The notes beneath the pieces were generated by a model. That model worked only from the letters and a program-made list of their open reading frames with translations. It had not been told where the DNA came from and made no database searches. This document shows positions 54,044 to 59,836 of a stretch of 59,836 nt of DNA, in pieces. The stretch is from Candidatus Nitrosopelagicus sp. (lineage in GTDB: Archaea; Thermoproteota; Nitrososphaeria; Nitrososphaerales; Nitrosopumilaceae): contig JAOMCX010000007.1 in the NCBI GenBank assembly GCA_028345195.1, positions 1-59,836 of the forward strand. Reading direction: 5' to 3'. Both the position numbers and the translations under genes were made by a program. Numbering within the stretch: the first letter of the stretch is position 1; the number at the start of each line of letters is the position of its first letter.

Positions 54044-54871
54044 TTGACATATTCTCCAAAAAGAGAATTAAAACGATTTTTAGATGAAGATGTTGGAAAC
54101 GGCGACATTACAAGTAAATTATTAGAAAAGAAAAAAATTGTTGCAAAAATAATTACAAGAGAAGATGCAATTGTTGCAGGTACAAAGTATGCTAGAGATA
54201 TTTTTGCATTAAAAAAATGTAAAACAAAAATTTACAAAAAAGATGGAGAAAATGTAAAAGCAAATCAAACCATTTTAGAGATAAAAGGTAATGCAGGAGA
54301 CATTTTAACCTGTGAAAGAACAGCACTGAATCTTTTATCAAGAATGTGTGGAATTGCAACACAAACAAACAATCTTAAAAAACAGATTAAATCAGTAGGC
54401 TCAAAATCCAAGGTTTTCGCAACACGAAAGACAGTTCCAGGTTTAAGATTTTTTGATAAAGAAGCAGTAAAAATTGGTGGTGGGGAAAAACATAGAATGA
54501 CTCTCAACGAGATGATTATGATTAAAGATAATCACTTGGCAGTTGCAAAATCAATTGAAGACATATTGAGAAAAGCAAAAAAAACAAGAGGTAAAATTGA
54601 GATTGAAGTTGAAACAGAGAAAGATGCAATTTTGTGTGCAAAAATGGATGCAGATATAATAATGCTGGATAATTTTTCTCCTGAAAAAATCAAGAAGACA
54701 ATAAAAAAATTAACTGAACTCAAGTTAAGAAATAAAGTTGTTTTAGAAGCATCAGGACGAATAAATTCAAAGAACATTACAAAATATGCTAAAACAAACG
54801 TGGATATGATTTCTGTAGGAAGTATTACTAATTCGGTTAATGGTATAGATTTGAGTTTAGAAATTTCTTAA
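54044..54871 (+). CDS. nadC: Nicotinate-nucleotide pyrophosphorylase (quinolinate phosphoribosyltransferase)
   Basis: A 275-residue NadC that makes nicotinate mononucleotide from quinolinate and PRPP. Motifs include 'DEDVGNGDITSKLL', 'ERTALNLLSRMCGIAT', 'ATRKTVPGLRFFDKEAV', 'GGGEKHRMTLNEMIMIKDNHL' in parts, and 'MLDNFSPEKI'. The start TTG follows the spt4 stop by one base. It is convergent with nadA; their stops share TTAA. Confidence 0.94.
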   Translation: MTYSPKRELKRFLDEDVGNGDITSKLLEKKKIVAKIITREDAIVAGTKYARDIFALKKCKTKIYKKDGENVKANQTILEIKGNAGDILTCERTALNLLSRMCGIATQTNNLKKQIKSVGSKSKVFATRKTVPGLRFFDKEAVKIGGGEKHRMTLNEMIMIKDNHLAVAKSIEDILRKAKKTRGKIEIEVETEKDAILCAKMDADIIMLDNFSPEKIKKTIKKLTELKLRNKVVLEASGRINSKNITKYAKTNVDMISVGSITNSVNGIDLSLEIS

Positions 54872-55803
54872 CTTATAGCAAGCATTCTTTCAATGGCAAG
54901 TCGTGCTTTGTCAGCAATTTCTTTTGGAACAGTAACTACATTTTCCTCATTTAATAGAGAATTATAGACTTTCTCTAGTGTGATCATTTTCATATATTCA
55001 CATTCTGCTTTTTCTGATGCAGGAATGAATTTCTTACTAGGGTTTTGTTGTTTCATTCTATACAAGATTCCAGTTTCAGTTGCAACTACAAATTCATTTG
55101 ATTTTGAGTTTTTCACATGATTCATCATACCTTCAGTAGATAAAATTTGCACTTGATTAGATTTGTAGCTACCATTTGCAACATCGTACATCATAGGAGT
55201 AGTACAGCTACATTCAGGATGAATTAGAAATTCTGCATTAGCAAGAGAATTTAATTTTTCTTTTACATGATCAGGTGTGATGCCAGCATGTACATGACAT
55301 TCTCCAGCCCAAATTAACATATTTTTTCTACCAGTCATTTTTGCAACATAAGATCCCAAGAACATATCAGGTAAAAATAAAATTTCTTTTTCATCAGGAA
55401 TTGCTTTTACAACATTTACAGCATTTGATGAAGTGCAACAATAATCTAATTCAGATTTTATTTCAGCAGTAGTGTTAACATAACCAACTGCAATTGAATT
55501 TGGGTGTTCGGATTTCCATTTTTTTAATTGATCAATGTTGATTGAATCAGACAATGAACAACCTGCATTGGTGTCAGGAATGAGAACTTTTTTTTCAGGA
55601 CTAATTATTGCTGCAGTTTCAGCCATGAAATGTACGCCACAAAATAAAATTGTCTTATGAGGAGTTTTTGCTGCTTGACGTGCAAGACCTAAAGAATCAC
55701 CTACAAAATCAGCTACATCTTGAACTTCAGGAATTTGATAATTATGTGCAAGAATAACTACATCTTTTTCTTGTTTCAATTCTTCAATCTTATCTTTTAA
55801 CAT
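54868..55803 (-). CDS. nadA: Quinolinate synthase
   Basis: A 311-residue Fe-S enzyme that condenses iminoaspartate with dihydroxyacetone phosphate to quinolinate. Seen are 'VVILAHNYQIPEVQDVADFVGDSL' in parts, Cys84-type 'NAGCSLSD', 'YCCTSSNAVNVV', 'HPECSCTTPMM' and 'ASEKAECEYMK', which hold the 4Fe-4S cysteines. With the convergent nadC, two of three steps of de novo NAD synthesis are here; no nadB or aspartate dehydrogenase is in the window. Confidence 0.94.
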   Translation of the reverse strand: MLKDKIEELKQEKDVVILAHNYQIPEVQDVADFVGDSLGLARQAAKTPHKTILFCGVHFMAETAAIISPEKKVLIPDTNAGCSLSDSINIDQLKKWKSEHPNSIAVGYVNTTAEIKSELDYCCTSSNAVNVVKAIPDEKEILFLPDMFLGSYVAKMTGRKNMLIWAGECHVHAGITPDHVKEKLNSLANAEFLIHPECSCTTPMMYDVANGSYKSNQVQILSTEGMMNHVKNSKSNEFVVATETGILYRMKQQNPSKKFIPASEKAECEYMKMITLEKVYNSLLNEENVVTVPKEIADKARLAIERMLAIS

Positions 55804-55914
55804 CCGAAATTCTCCCTCCAGTAATCATTTAAAGTATTATTATTTTACCAAAAAAATACATAGAAATTTTGTTTTGAGGTAATTCTTGCCGTCATTTTGT
55901 TATTAAATTTACAA

Positions 55915-55989
55915 CGGGTCCGAAGGGATTCGAACCCCCGGCCTAATGCTCCGCAAGCACTCGCTCTATCCATGCTGAGCTACGAACCC
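55915..55989 (-). tRNA. tRNA-Arg (anticodon GCG)
   Basis: The minus strand folds into a complete cloverleaf: acceptor GGGTTCG pairs with CGGACCC; D-stem GCTC/GAGC; anticodon stem AGTGC/GCATT with loop TTGCGGA, anticodon GCG; T-stem GGGGG/CCCTT around TTCGAAT. The loop length is normal with no intron, and CCA is not encoded. It reads CGC/CGU Arg codons. The gene lies between nadA and the aquaporin gene. Confidence 0.95.
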
Positions 55990-56032
55990 ATTAACTTACT
56001 TGAAAAAATTGTTAAAAACGTTTGGAAAAAAT

Positions 56033-56746
56033 TTATGCTTCTTTTTCTGCTGGTTTAACGTATAGATAATTCATTACTACACCTGCAATGATACCACCGA
56101 TGATTGGACCTACCCAGTATAGCCATTGAACTTCCCATAAACCAGCATCTCCAGATACTAGTGTAGGTGAAAATGATCTTGCAGGATTCATTGATGCACC
56201 AGTTAGTGGTACACCTACTAAGTGTAGTAAGAATACCATTCCACCTATTGCACCGCCGTAAATCTGCTTTGGTGCTTTTGTGTGAACTGCAGTCATGTAA
56301 ATTACAACAACTAAAAAGAATGTCAAGATAATCTCAACTGCCAATCCAGACATCATACTATTACCAATTAATTCACTAGGGCCTCCATGGGCACCCCAGA
56401 ATACCTTCTTACCAATCTCTGGGAATAGTGCTTGTAAACTTAGAGTTGCGATAACGGCACCCATTATTTGAAATAGAATATATCCAATTCCATTTTTAAC
56501 ATCAATTTTTTTTGTAATCATCATAGGTATTGTAACTGCAGGATTGATATGCGCACCAGAAATATGTCCAAATGCATAAACCATCAATACAATTATTCCA
56601 CCGTGACCAAGTGAAATGAAAATTATTGCTTCAGTTGATAATCCATCACCATACCATGCAGCAGCTAGAATTACAGATAGAGGTCCAAAGAATACTAGAC
56701 CAAATGTTGCAATTGCTTCTGCAAGCCATGCTCTTGGATTAACCAT
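56033..56746 (-). CDS. Aquaporin/MIP family channel
   Basis: A 237-residue channel with six transmembrane helices and two half-helices carrying NPA: 'SGAHINPAVTIP' (residues 68-70) and 'GASMNPARSFSP'. The Arg after the second NPA is the selectivity-filter Arg. Water, or perhaps ammonia or other small neutral molecules, would pass; the full filter cannot be assigned from sequence alone. No neighbouring kinase suggests glycerol is not the substrate. Confidence 0.93.
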   Translation of the reverse strand: MVNPRAWLAEAIATFGLVFFGPLSVILAAAWYGDGLSTEAIIFISLGHGGIIVLMVYAFGHISGAHINPAVTIPMMITKKIDVKNGIGYILFQIMGAVIATLSLQALFPEIGKKVFWGAHGGPSELIGNSMMSGLAVEIILTFFLVVVIYMTAVHTKAPKQIYGGAIGGMVFLLHLVGVPLTGASMNPARSFSPTLVSGDAGLWEVQWLYWVGPIIGGIIAGVVMNYLYVKPAEKEA

Positions 56747-56833
56747 ATTCGATGTCGAATTTCATATCCATATAAAACATACTAGTCAATTTTAACTCAA
56801 AGAATATTTATCTGGAAAAATCATCTGTACATT

Positions 56834-57292
56834 ATGATAGAAGAAGGAAAAGCGGTACCAAAATTTCAATTACAAGATGCAAATGGTAATACGATCAAAT
56901 CATCTCAATTCAAAGGAAAAAAATTTGTTGTTTATTTTTATCCAAGAGATTTTACACCAGGATGCACAACTGAAGCGGATGAATTTTCTAAAGATTATAA
57001 AAAATTTCAAAAGGCAGGAATTGAAATTGTTGGAATTAGTAAAGATGATGTAACATCACATAGAAAGTTTTGTGATAAAATGAACATACCTTACATTTTA
57101 CTTGCAGATGTTGAGACAGAAGTTTGTAAAAAGTTTGGTGTATGGGGATTAAAAAAATTCATGGGACGAGAGTTTATGGGAATTAATCGTAGTACATTTC
57201 TAATAAATGAAAAAGGAAAAATTTTCAAGGTTTTTCCTAAAGTAAAACCAAAGGGACATTCAAAGGAAGTCCTAGAAGCTTTTCAAAAATAA
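56834..57292 (+). CDS. bcp: Peroxiredoxin of BCP/PrxQ type
   Basis: A 152-residue thiol peroxidase. The peroxidatic Cys44 lies in 'PRDFTPGCTTEADEF'. The usual PrxQ resolving Cys five residues later is absent (Asp here), so resolution may use Cys residues in 'HRKFCDKM' or 'TEVCKKFG' or an external thiol. 'GINRSTFLINEKGKI' matches the C-terminal part. It probably works with the thioredoxin reductase system. Confidence 0.92.
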   Translation: MIEEGKAVPKFQLQDANGNTIKSSQFKGKKFVVYFYPRDFTPGCTTEADEFSKDYKKFQKAGIEIVGISKDDVTSHRKFCDKMNIPYILLADVETEVCKKFGVWGLKKFMGREFMGINRSTFLINEKGKIFKVFPKVKPKGHSKEVLEAFQK

Positions 57293-57314
57293 AATAAAAG
57301 AAGAGTAAGGGCGG

Positions 57315-58193
57315 TTAATGTCCAGTGTTTGCTTTTGCACCTGCAGGTCCCCAACCTTTTGGCATTGATCCTCGGTTAGATTGTGCGGCTGCGGTTGCTG
57401 CTGCTTCTGCTGCGGCTGCTTCTGCTGCTGCTTTTGCATCATCAACTTTTTTCTGTTCTAGACGTACCAGGTATTCTTTCTCATAATCTTCAAGTTCTTG
57501 CTGCTTTGATTTTCCATCAGATGCATTTCCAGTACTAGCCTGAACTTCAGGTTGTGGAGGTGGTGGAGGTGGTGGAGCAGATTTTGTTTGTCCACTTGCC
57601 GGAGCATCATTTATCCAAGTACCAAATTTTTTGGCTTCCGGATGATATGCAAGTCTCTGTTTTGTTGCAAAGTACTTGTTTCCTGGTGCTGTGTAACCAG
57701 TGATTTTTGTTTTGTGATCATTCCAGTTGGATGGTGTAACTTCAGTTTGCGCTACAAGAGCTCTGCTACCAAAGTATCGGTTACCAGGTGCAGTGAAACC
57801 AGTGATTGCAACTTTTTGTGTGTTCCAGTTTCCTGTTGGAATTTCACGGAATCTTTCGTGAAGCGGAACTGAAGGTGCTTTCTCTGCAGGTTTTGGTGGT
57901 GCCTTATCTGCAGGCTTTTCATCATGTCCGTGTGGACCGCCACCGCCTTCTGGTTTTTTAACTTCTGCTGGTTTTGGTTTTGGTGCAGTTTCTGCTGGTT
58001 TTGGAGCCGGTTTTGGAGCTGGTTTTGATTCAGCACCTGCTGCAAGACCTGATAATCGCTTTTCTAATTGAGCAATCTTTGCTTCTAAATCAGCTTTTGT
58101 TGTTCTTGAAGATGTTGTTTTACGTTTTGTTGTTGTTTTACGTTTTGTTGTTGTTTTACGTTTTGTTGTTGTACGCTTTTTCGATGTCGCCAT
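57315..58193 (-). CDS. 292-aa ANTGH-tail protein with basic N-terminus and two NWN-APGN repeats
   Basis: Layout: residues 1-33 are a Lys/Thr-rich tandem repeat (TTTKRK units), resembling histone H1 tails; a short coiled coil at about 34-50; a Pro/Ala-rich linker with 'GPHGHDEKP' at 86-94; two direct repeats at about 121-144 and 156-180 with the core 'NWN..K..ITG(F/Y)TAPGN(R/K)YF'; a second Pro-rich linker; a helix; and an Ala-rich stretch. It ends 'MPKGWGPAGAKANTGH'. The tail and the GPHGHDEKP motif are shared with the small genes downstream of it on this strand. No signal peptide. Function unknown; the basic end suggests nucleic-acid or polyanion binding. Confidence 0.85.
   Translation of the reverse strand: MATSKKRTTTKRKTTTKRKTTTKRKTTSSRTTKADLEAKIAQLEKRLSGLAAGAESKPAPKPAPKPAETAPKPKPAEVKKPEGGGGPHGHDEKPADKAPPKPAEKAPSVPLHERFREIPTGNWNTQKVAITGFTAPGNRYFGSRALVAQTEVTPSNWNDHKTKITGYTAPGNKYFATKQRLAYHPEAKKFGTWINDAPASGQTKSAPPPPPPPQPEVQASTGNASDGKSKQQELEDYEKEYLVRLEQKKVDDAKAAAEAAAAEAAATAAAQSNRGSMPKGWGPAGAKANTGH
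58134..58190 (-). repeat. Tandem repeat encoding TTTKRK units
   Basis: Three in-frame copies of an 18-base unit (plus strand CGTTTTGTTGTTGTTTTA) code for the basic N-terminus of the 292-aa protein. Units are almost identical, which points to slippage or recent duplication. Confidence 0.85.
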
Positions 58194-58266
58194 TGGTGGA
58201 ATAGGGAATTAGTTACTTATGTGCATTTTGTAACGACATAAAATTTTTGCAAAAAAATAAACAAAA

Positions 58267-58304
58267 ATATGTAAAAATTTGAAAAAAGGAGTTGTAAAAA
58301 GGAG
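58267..58304 (-). terminator. T-tract terminator after flavodoxin
   Basis: On the minus strand the flavodoxin stop is followed by two T-runs, each preceded by CTCC (CTCCTTTTT, CTCCTTTTTT), then more T-rich DNA. This fits an archaeal T-tract terminator. Confidence 0.45.
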
Positions 58305-58315
58305 TATAGATTTTC

Positions 58316-58870
58316 TTATATTCCCATTTCAGATTTAAGCTGAGTGCACCAATTCTTTACTCGTTCGGCTGTAAGATCTCCTTCACTGTCTTCATCAACA
58401 GGTAGTCCACAAAACTTCTCACCGTCTTCTGGTGGTGTTATTTCATTTAGATGTGGAATTAAACATCTTGAATGAGTAAAGTTTTCGTAGCCATCTAGAC
58501 TTACATATCCGACCATTTTTGCACCTGCTTTTTCGAAATATCTGTGTAGTTCTTCCATTGCATCGACATAATCTTCGCCGTAACCAACAGAGTCACCTAA
58601 ACCAAATACTGCGACCGGCTTGCCTTTGAGATCTAATTCACCTATTTTTTCTAATAGTTCATCCCAAGCAGTTCCAGATCTTAATTCTTCGGCTCCAGTA
58701 TTCCAAGTAGGAATGCCACATATGAGACCATCAAGGCCGGCAAAGTCTGCCAAATCGCCTTCGGTAACATCTTTGGCAGCTGCTACTGCATCTCCTAGTT
58801 CTTCTGTTATTATACCACAAACGGTTTCTGTTTTACCAGTTTGGGTACCAAAATATAGTCCGATTGTCAT
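58316..58870 (-). CDS. Flavodoxin (long chain type)
   Basis: About 184 residues with an FMN-binding loop 'IGLYFGTQTGKTE', 'IPTWNTGAEE' (isoalloxazine loop with Trp) and 'VFGLGDSVGYGEDYVDA'. The insertion in the last third marks a long-chain flavodoxin. It carries electrons in place of ferredoxin, often under low iron. The start is the ATG at 58870, just before the first strand. It is located inside the array of ANTGH-tail genes. Confidence 0.93.
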   Translation of the reverse strand: MTIGLYFGTQTGKTETVCGIITEELGDAVAAAKDVTEGDLADFAGLDGLICGIPTWNTGAEELRSGTAWDELLEKIGELDLKGKPVAVFGLGDSVGYGEDYVDAMEELHRYFEKAGAKMVGYVSLDGYENFTHSRCLIPHLNEITPPEDGEKFCGLPVDEDSEGDLTAERVKNWCTQLKSEMGI

Positions 58871-58948
58871 TAAAAAATTTCCCACCCCATTATATTTAAT
58901 TCATACTAATTTGGTAGATCAAAGAAAAATAAAAGAAAAAAAGAAATT

Positions 58949-59026
58949 TAGAATTTACACTAATGATTAGTGTCCTGTGTTTGCTTTTGCATCTTTGATG
59001 AATCCTTTTGGTAAAGTTGCGCCTTT
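58949..59026 (-). repeat. 78-bp repeat, copy 1 (gene end, stop and palindrome)
   Basis: Covers the last 19 codons, the TAA stop and the downstream sequence of the 55-aa gene. It differs from copy 3 by about one base. It is the first of three collinear copies. Confidence 0.9.
58958..58972 (-). terminator. 15-bp palindrome across the stop, copy 1
   Basis: CACTAATCATTAGTG is a perfect inverted repeat around its central base; it contains the final His codon and TAA. U-rich sequence follows, so it could be a terminator hairpin. Confidence 0.55.
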
Positions 59027-59134
59027 TTTCTTCATTTCTTCAGCATAATCGTCTTTAGCTGCATCGGCTTCTGCCTTCTTTTTCTTTGCATCTTCTGCAT
59101 CTGGTTTTTCATCATGTGCGTGTGGACCAGCCAT
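58967..59134 (-). CDS. 55-aa ANTGH-tail protein
   Basis: Begins MAGPHAHDEKPDAEDAKKKK and ends 'GATLPKGFIKDAKANTGH'. The middle is a Lys/Ala/Glu helix. It shares the tail with its neighbours and has the 'GPHAHDEKP' start motif seen (as GPHGHDEKP) in two larger members. A box A-like TAAATAAAC lies about 23-31 bases upstream of the ATG. No cysteines. Function unknown. Confidence 0.75.
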   Translation of the reverse strand: MAGPHAHDEKPDAEDAKKKKAEADAAKDDYAEEMKKKGATLPKGFIKDAKANTGH

Positions 59135-59246
59135 AAGATGGTCAGTGTCATGGTTGTTTATTTATGTAATGATATTGAGATTTTTTCAATAAATTAGACA
59201 GTTTTAGAAGAAAATTCAAGAAAATAGAAATAAAAAAAGAAAGTTC

Positions 59247-59324
59247 TAGAATTTACACTAATGATTAGTGTCCTGTGTTTGCTTTTGCGTCAGAAATGAA
59301 TCCTTTTGGTAAGGTTGCGCCTTT
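59247..59324 (-). repeat. 78-bp repeat, copy 2
   Basis: Same segment at the end of the 52-aa gene. The main differences lie in the codons before AKANTGH (Ser-Asp for Lys-Asp). Confidence 0.9.
59256..59270 (-). terminator. 15-bp palindrome across the stop, copy 2
   Basis: Identical 15-bp palindrome overlapping the TAA of the 52-aa gene, followed by a T-rich tract. Confidence 0.55.
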
Positions 59325-59423
59325 CTTTCTCATTTTTTCAATATATTCTGCTTTAGCTTTATCAGCAGCATCTTGTTTTTTCTTTGCTTCTTCTGCTGCT
59401 GTAGTTTTTTTTGATTTTGCCAA
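59265..59423 (-). CDS. 52-aa ANTGH-tail protein
   Basis: TTG start, then 'AKSKKTTAAEEAKKKQDAA', and the end 'RKKGATLPKGFISDAKANTGH' in parts: 'GATLPKGFIS' and 'DAKANTGH'. It lacks the GPHGHDEKP segment. A box with TTAAATAT is 22-29 bases upstream of TTG, and a 14-bp palindrome sits right behind it. Function unknown. Confidence 0.65.
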   Translation of the reverse strand: MAKSKKTTAAEEAKKKQDAADKAKAEYIEKMRKKGATLPKGFISDAKANTGH

Positions 59424-59451
59424 TTCCTTTGATCACAGATATGGATATTTA

Positions 59452-59465
59452 ATTAACATGTTAAT
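59452..59465. promoter_or_regulatory. 14-bp palindrome upstream of the 52-aa gene
   Basis: ATTAACATGTTAAT is a perfect palindrome touching the upstream edge of the likely box A (TTAAATAT) of the 52-aa gene. This is a common place for a regulator site. AT-rich DNA makes chance palindromes more likely. Confidence 0.35.
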
Positions 59466-59577
59466 TTCAAAAGTTAGTTTTAGAATCTAATTACAAAATT
59501 TTAGAGTGGGATAGTATGAGAAATAGGATAAAATCTAATTAAACAGTTTAAAGAAAATAAAAGAAAAAAGAATGTTC

Positions 59578-59655
59578 TAGAATTTACACTAATGATTAGT
59601 GTCCTGTGTTTGCTTTTGCATCTTTGATGAATCCTTTTGGTAAGGTTGCGCCTTT
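59578..59655 (-). repeat. 78-bp repeat, copy 3
   Basis: Same segment at the end of the edge-truncated gene, nearly identical to copy 1. Confidence 0.9.
59587..59601 (-). terminator. 15-bp palindrome across the stop, copy 3
   Basis: Third identical copy of the stop-spanning palindrome, followed by a T-rich tract. Confidence 0.55.
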
Positions 59656-59836
59656 AGCCTTCATTTTTGCAGCATATGCATCTTGAGCTTCTTGTGATTT
59701 CCAATCTGCCCCTTTAGCATCTACCTTTTTTGGTTTAGCTTCTGCTTTTTTAGCTTCTGCCGGTTTTTCATCATGTCCATGTGGACCACCTGCTTCTGCC
59801 TTTTTGGCTTCTGCTGGTTTTGGTTTTTCTGCTTGT
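59596..59836 (-). CDS. ANTGH-tail protein, 5' end outside window
   Basis: At least 79 residues are visible. The sequence has Lys/Ala/Glu/Pro-rich parts ('KPAEAKKAEAGGPHGHDEKP'), a second motif part 'GADWKSQEAQDAYAAKMK', and the end 'GATLPKGFIKDAKANTGH'. It combines the GPHGHDEKP motif of the 292-aa protein with the tail of the small members, which links the family. The start is beyond the right edge. Confidence 0.7.
   Translation of the reverse strand, partial: QAEKPKPAEAKKAEAGGPHGHDEKPAEAKKAEAKPKKVDAKGADWKSQEAQDAYAAKMKAKGATLPKGFIKDAKANTGH

Noticed and set aside
57752-58045. Gln/Asn-rich frame opposite the Pro/Ala-rich part of the 292-aa gene
   Set aside because: Same-strand shadow frame with low-complexity composition; no independent support.

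Overview
The window reads as part of the chromosome of an ammonia-oxidising thaumarchaeon (Nitrososphaerota) of the Nitrosopumilus/Nitrosarchaeum type. Support comes from AT-rich DNA, archaeal information-processing genes (Rpo7-Spt4, archaeal ProRS with a C-terminal zinc domain, aEF1B, Cdc48, Alba, SMC, Nre, TruD, Pth2), coenzyme F420 and geranylgeranyl-lipid genes, two membrane-anchored plastocyanin-like cupredoxins, heme O synthase, an archaeosortase-family protein with a PEF-type sorting tail, and a K+-independent-type proton pyrophosphatase. Organism assignment is inference from gene content; no 16S rRNA or amo gene is present. No CRISPR array, prophage or insertion sequence was seen.

Layout. 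1-3 kb: end of a uracil-DNA glycosylase, a collagen-like protein with 86 Gly-X-Y triplets, and a TPR protein. 3-9 kb: sulfur and redox block (siroheme sulfite/nitrite reductase, rhodanese, Cys-type THI4 thiazole synthase, thioredoxin reductase, TusA). 9-15 kb: PHP protein, CofE, HAD phosphatase, ProRS and small unknowns. 15-25 kb: SMC, inositol-phosphate synthase, PAC2 chaperone, LysE exporter, a repeat-bearing Alba protein, DinB, archaeosortase, Nre. 25-34 kb: cytosolic-looking BtuF-like protein, a thiol-redox cluster (DsbA-like protein, 4-TM cysteine protein, 41-aa CxxC peptide), DEAD helicase, a run of small unknowns including the PEF-tail protein, and a YyaL-type thioredoxin protein. 34-48 kb: alcohol dehydrogenase, cupredoxins, MsrA, TruD, beta-propeller protein, Pth2, geranylgeranyl reductase, zinc finger/aEF1B/Cdc48, heme O synthase, JAMM protease, DUF2024. 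48-57 kb: HppA, SprT-like protein, dephospho-CoA kinase, Mrp, Rpo7/Spt4/NadC with convergent NadA, tRNA-Arg(GCG), aquaporin, peroxiredoxin. 57-59.8 kb: flavodoxin embedded in an array of at least four proteins sharing a C-terminal PKG(F/W)...AKANTGH tail.

The genome is compact. Convergent genes often share stop codons through a four-base YTAR sequence. Many first genes have an AT-rich box A about 21-32 bases upstream of the initiation codon, which implies leaderless mRNAs and supports several TTG starts and re-chosen starts. Six short genes were read directly: 26-, 32-, 41-, 50-, 59- and 55-aa proteins, plus a 52-aa protein with a TTG start.

The least explained structure is the ANTGH-tail array at the right edge: same-strand paralogues whose last codons, stop codon and downstream palindrome plus T-tract are conserved as 78-bp DNA repeats. 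Other points of interest are an archaeosortase homologue with Ser at the usual Cys position together with a possible PEF-tail substrate, PCNA-binding-type tails on both DinB and Nre, a cytosolic-looking collagen-like protein, and a C-terminal HbYX-like tripeptide on Cdc48.
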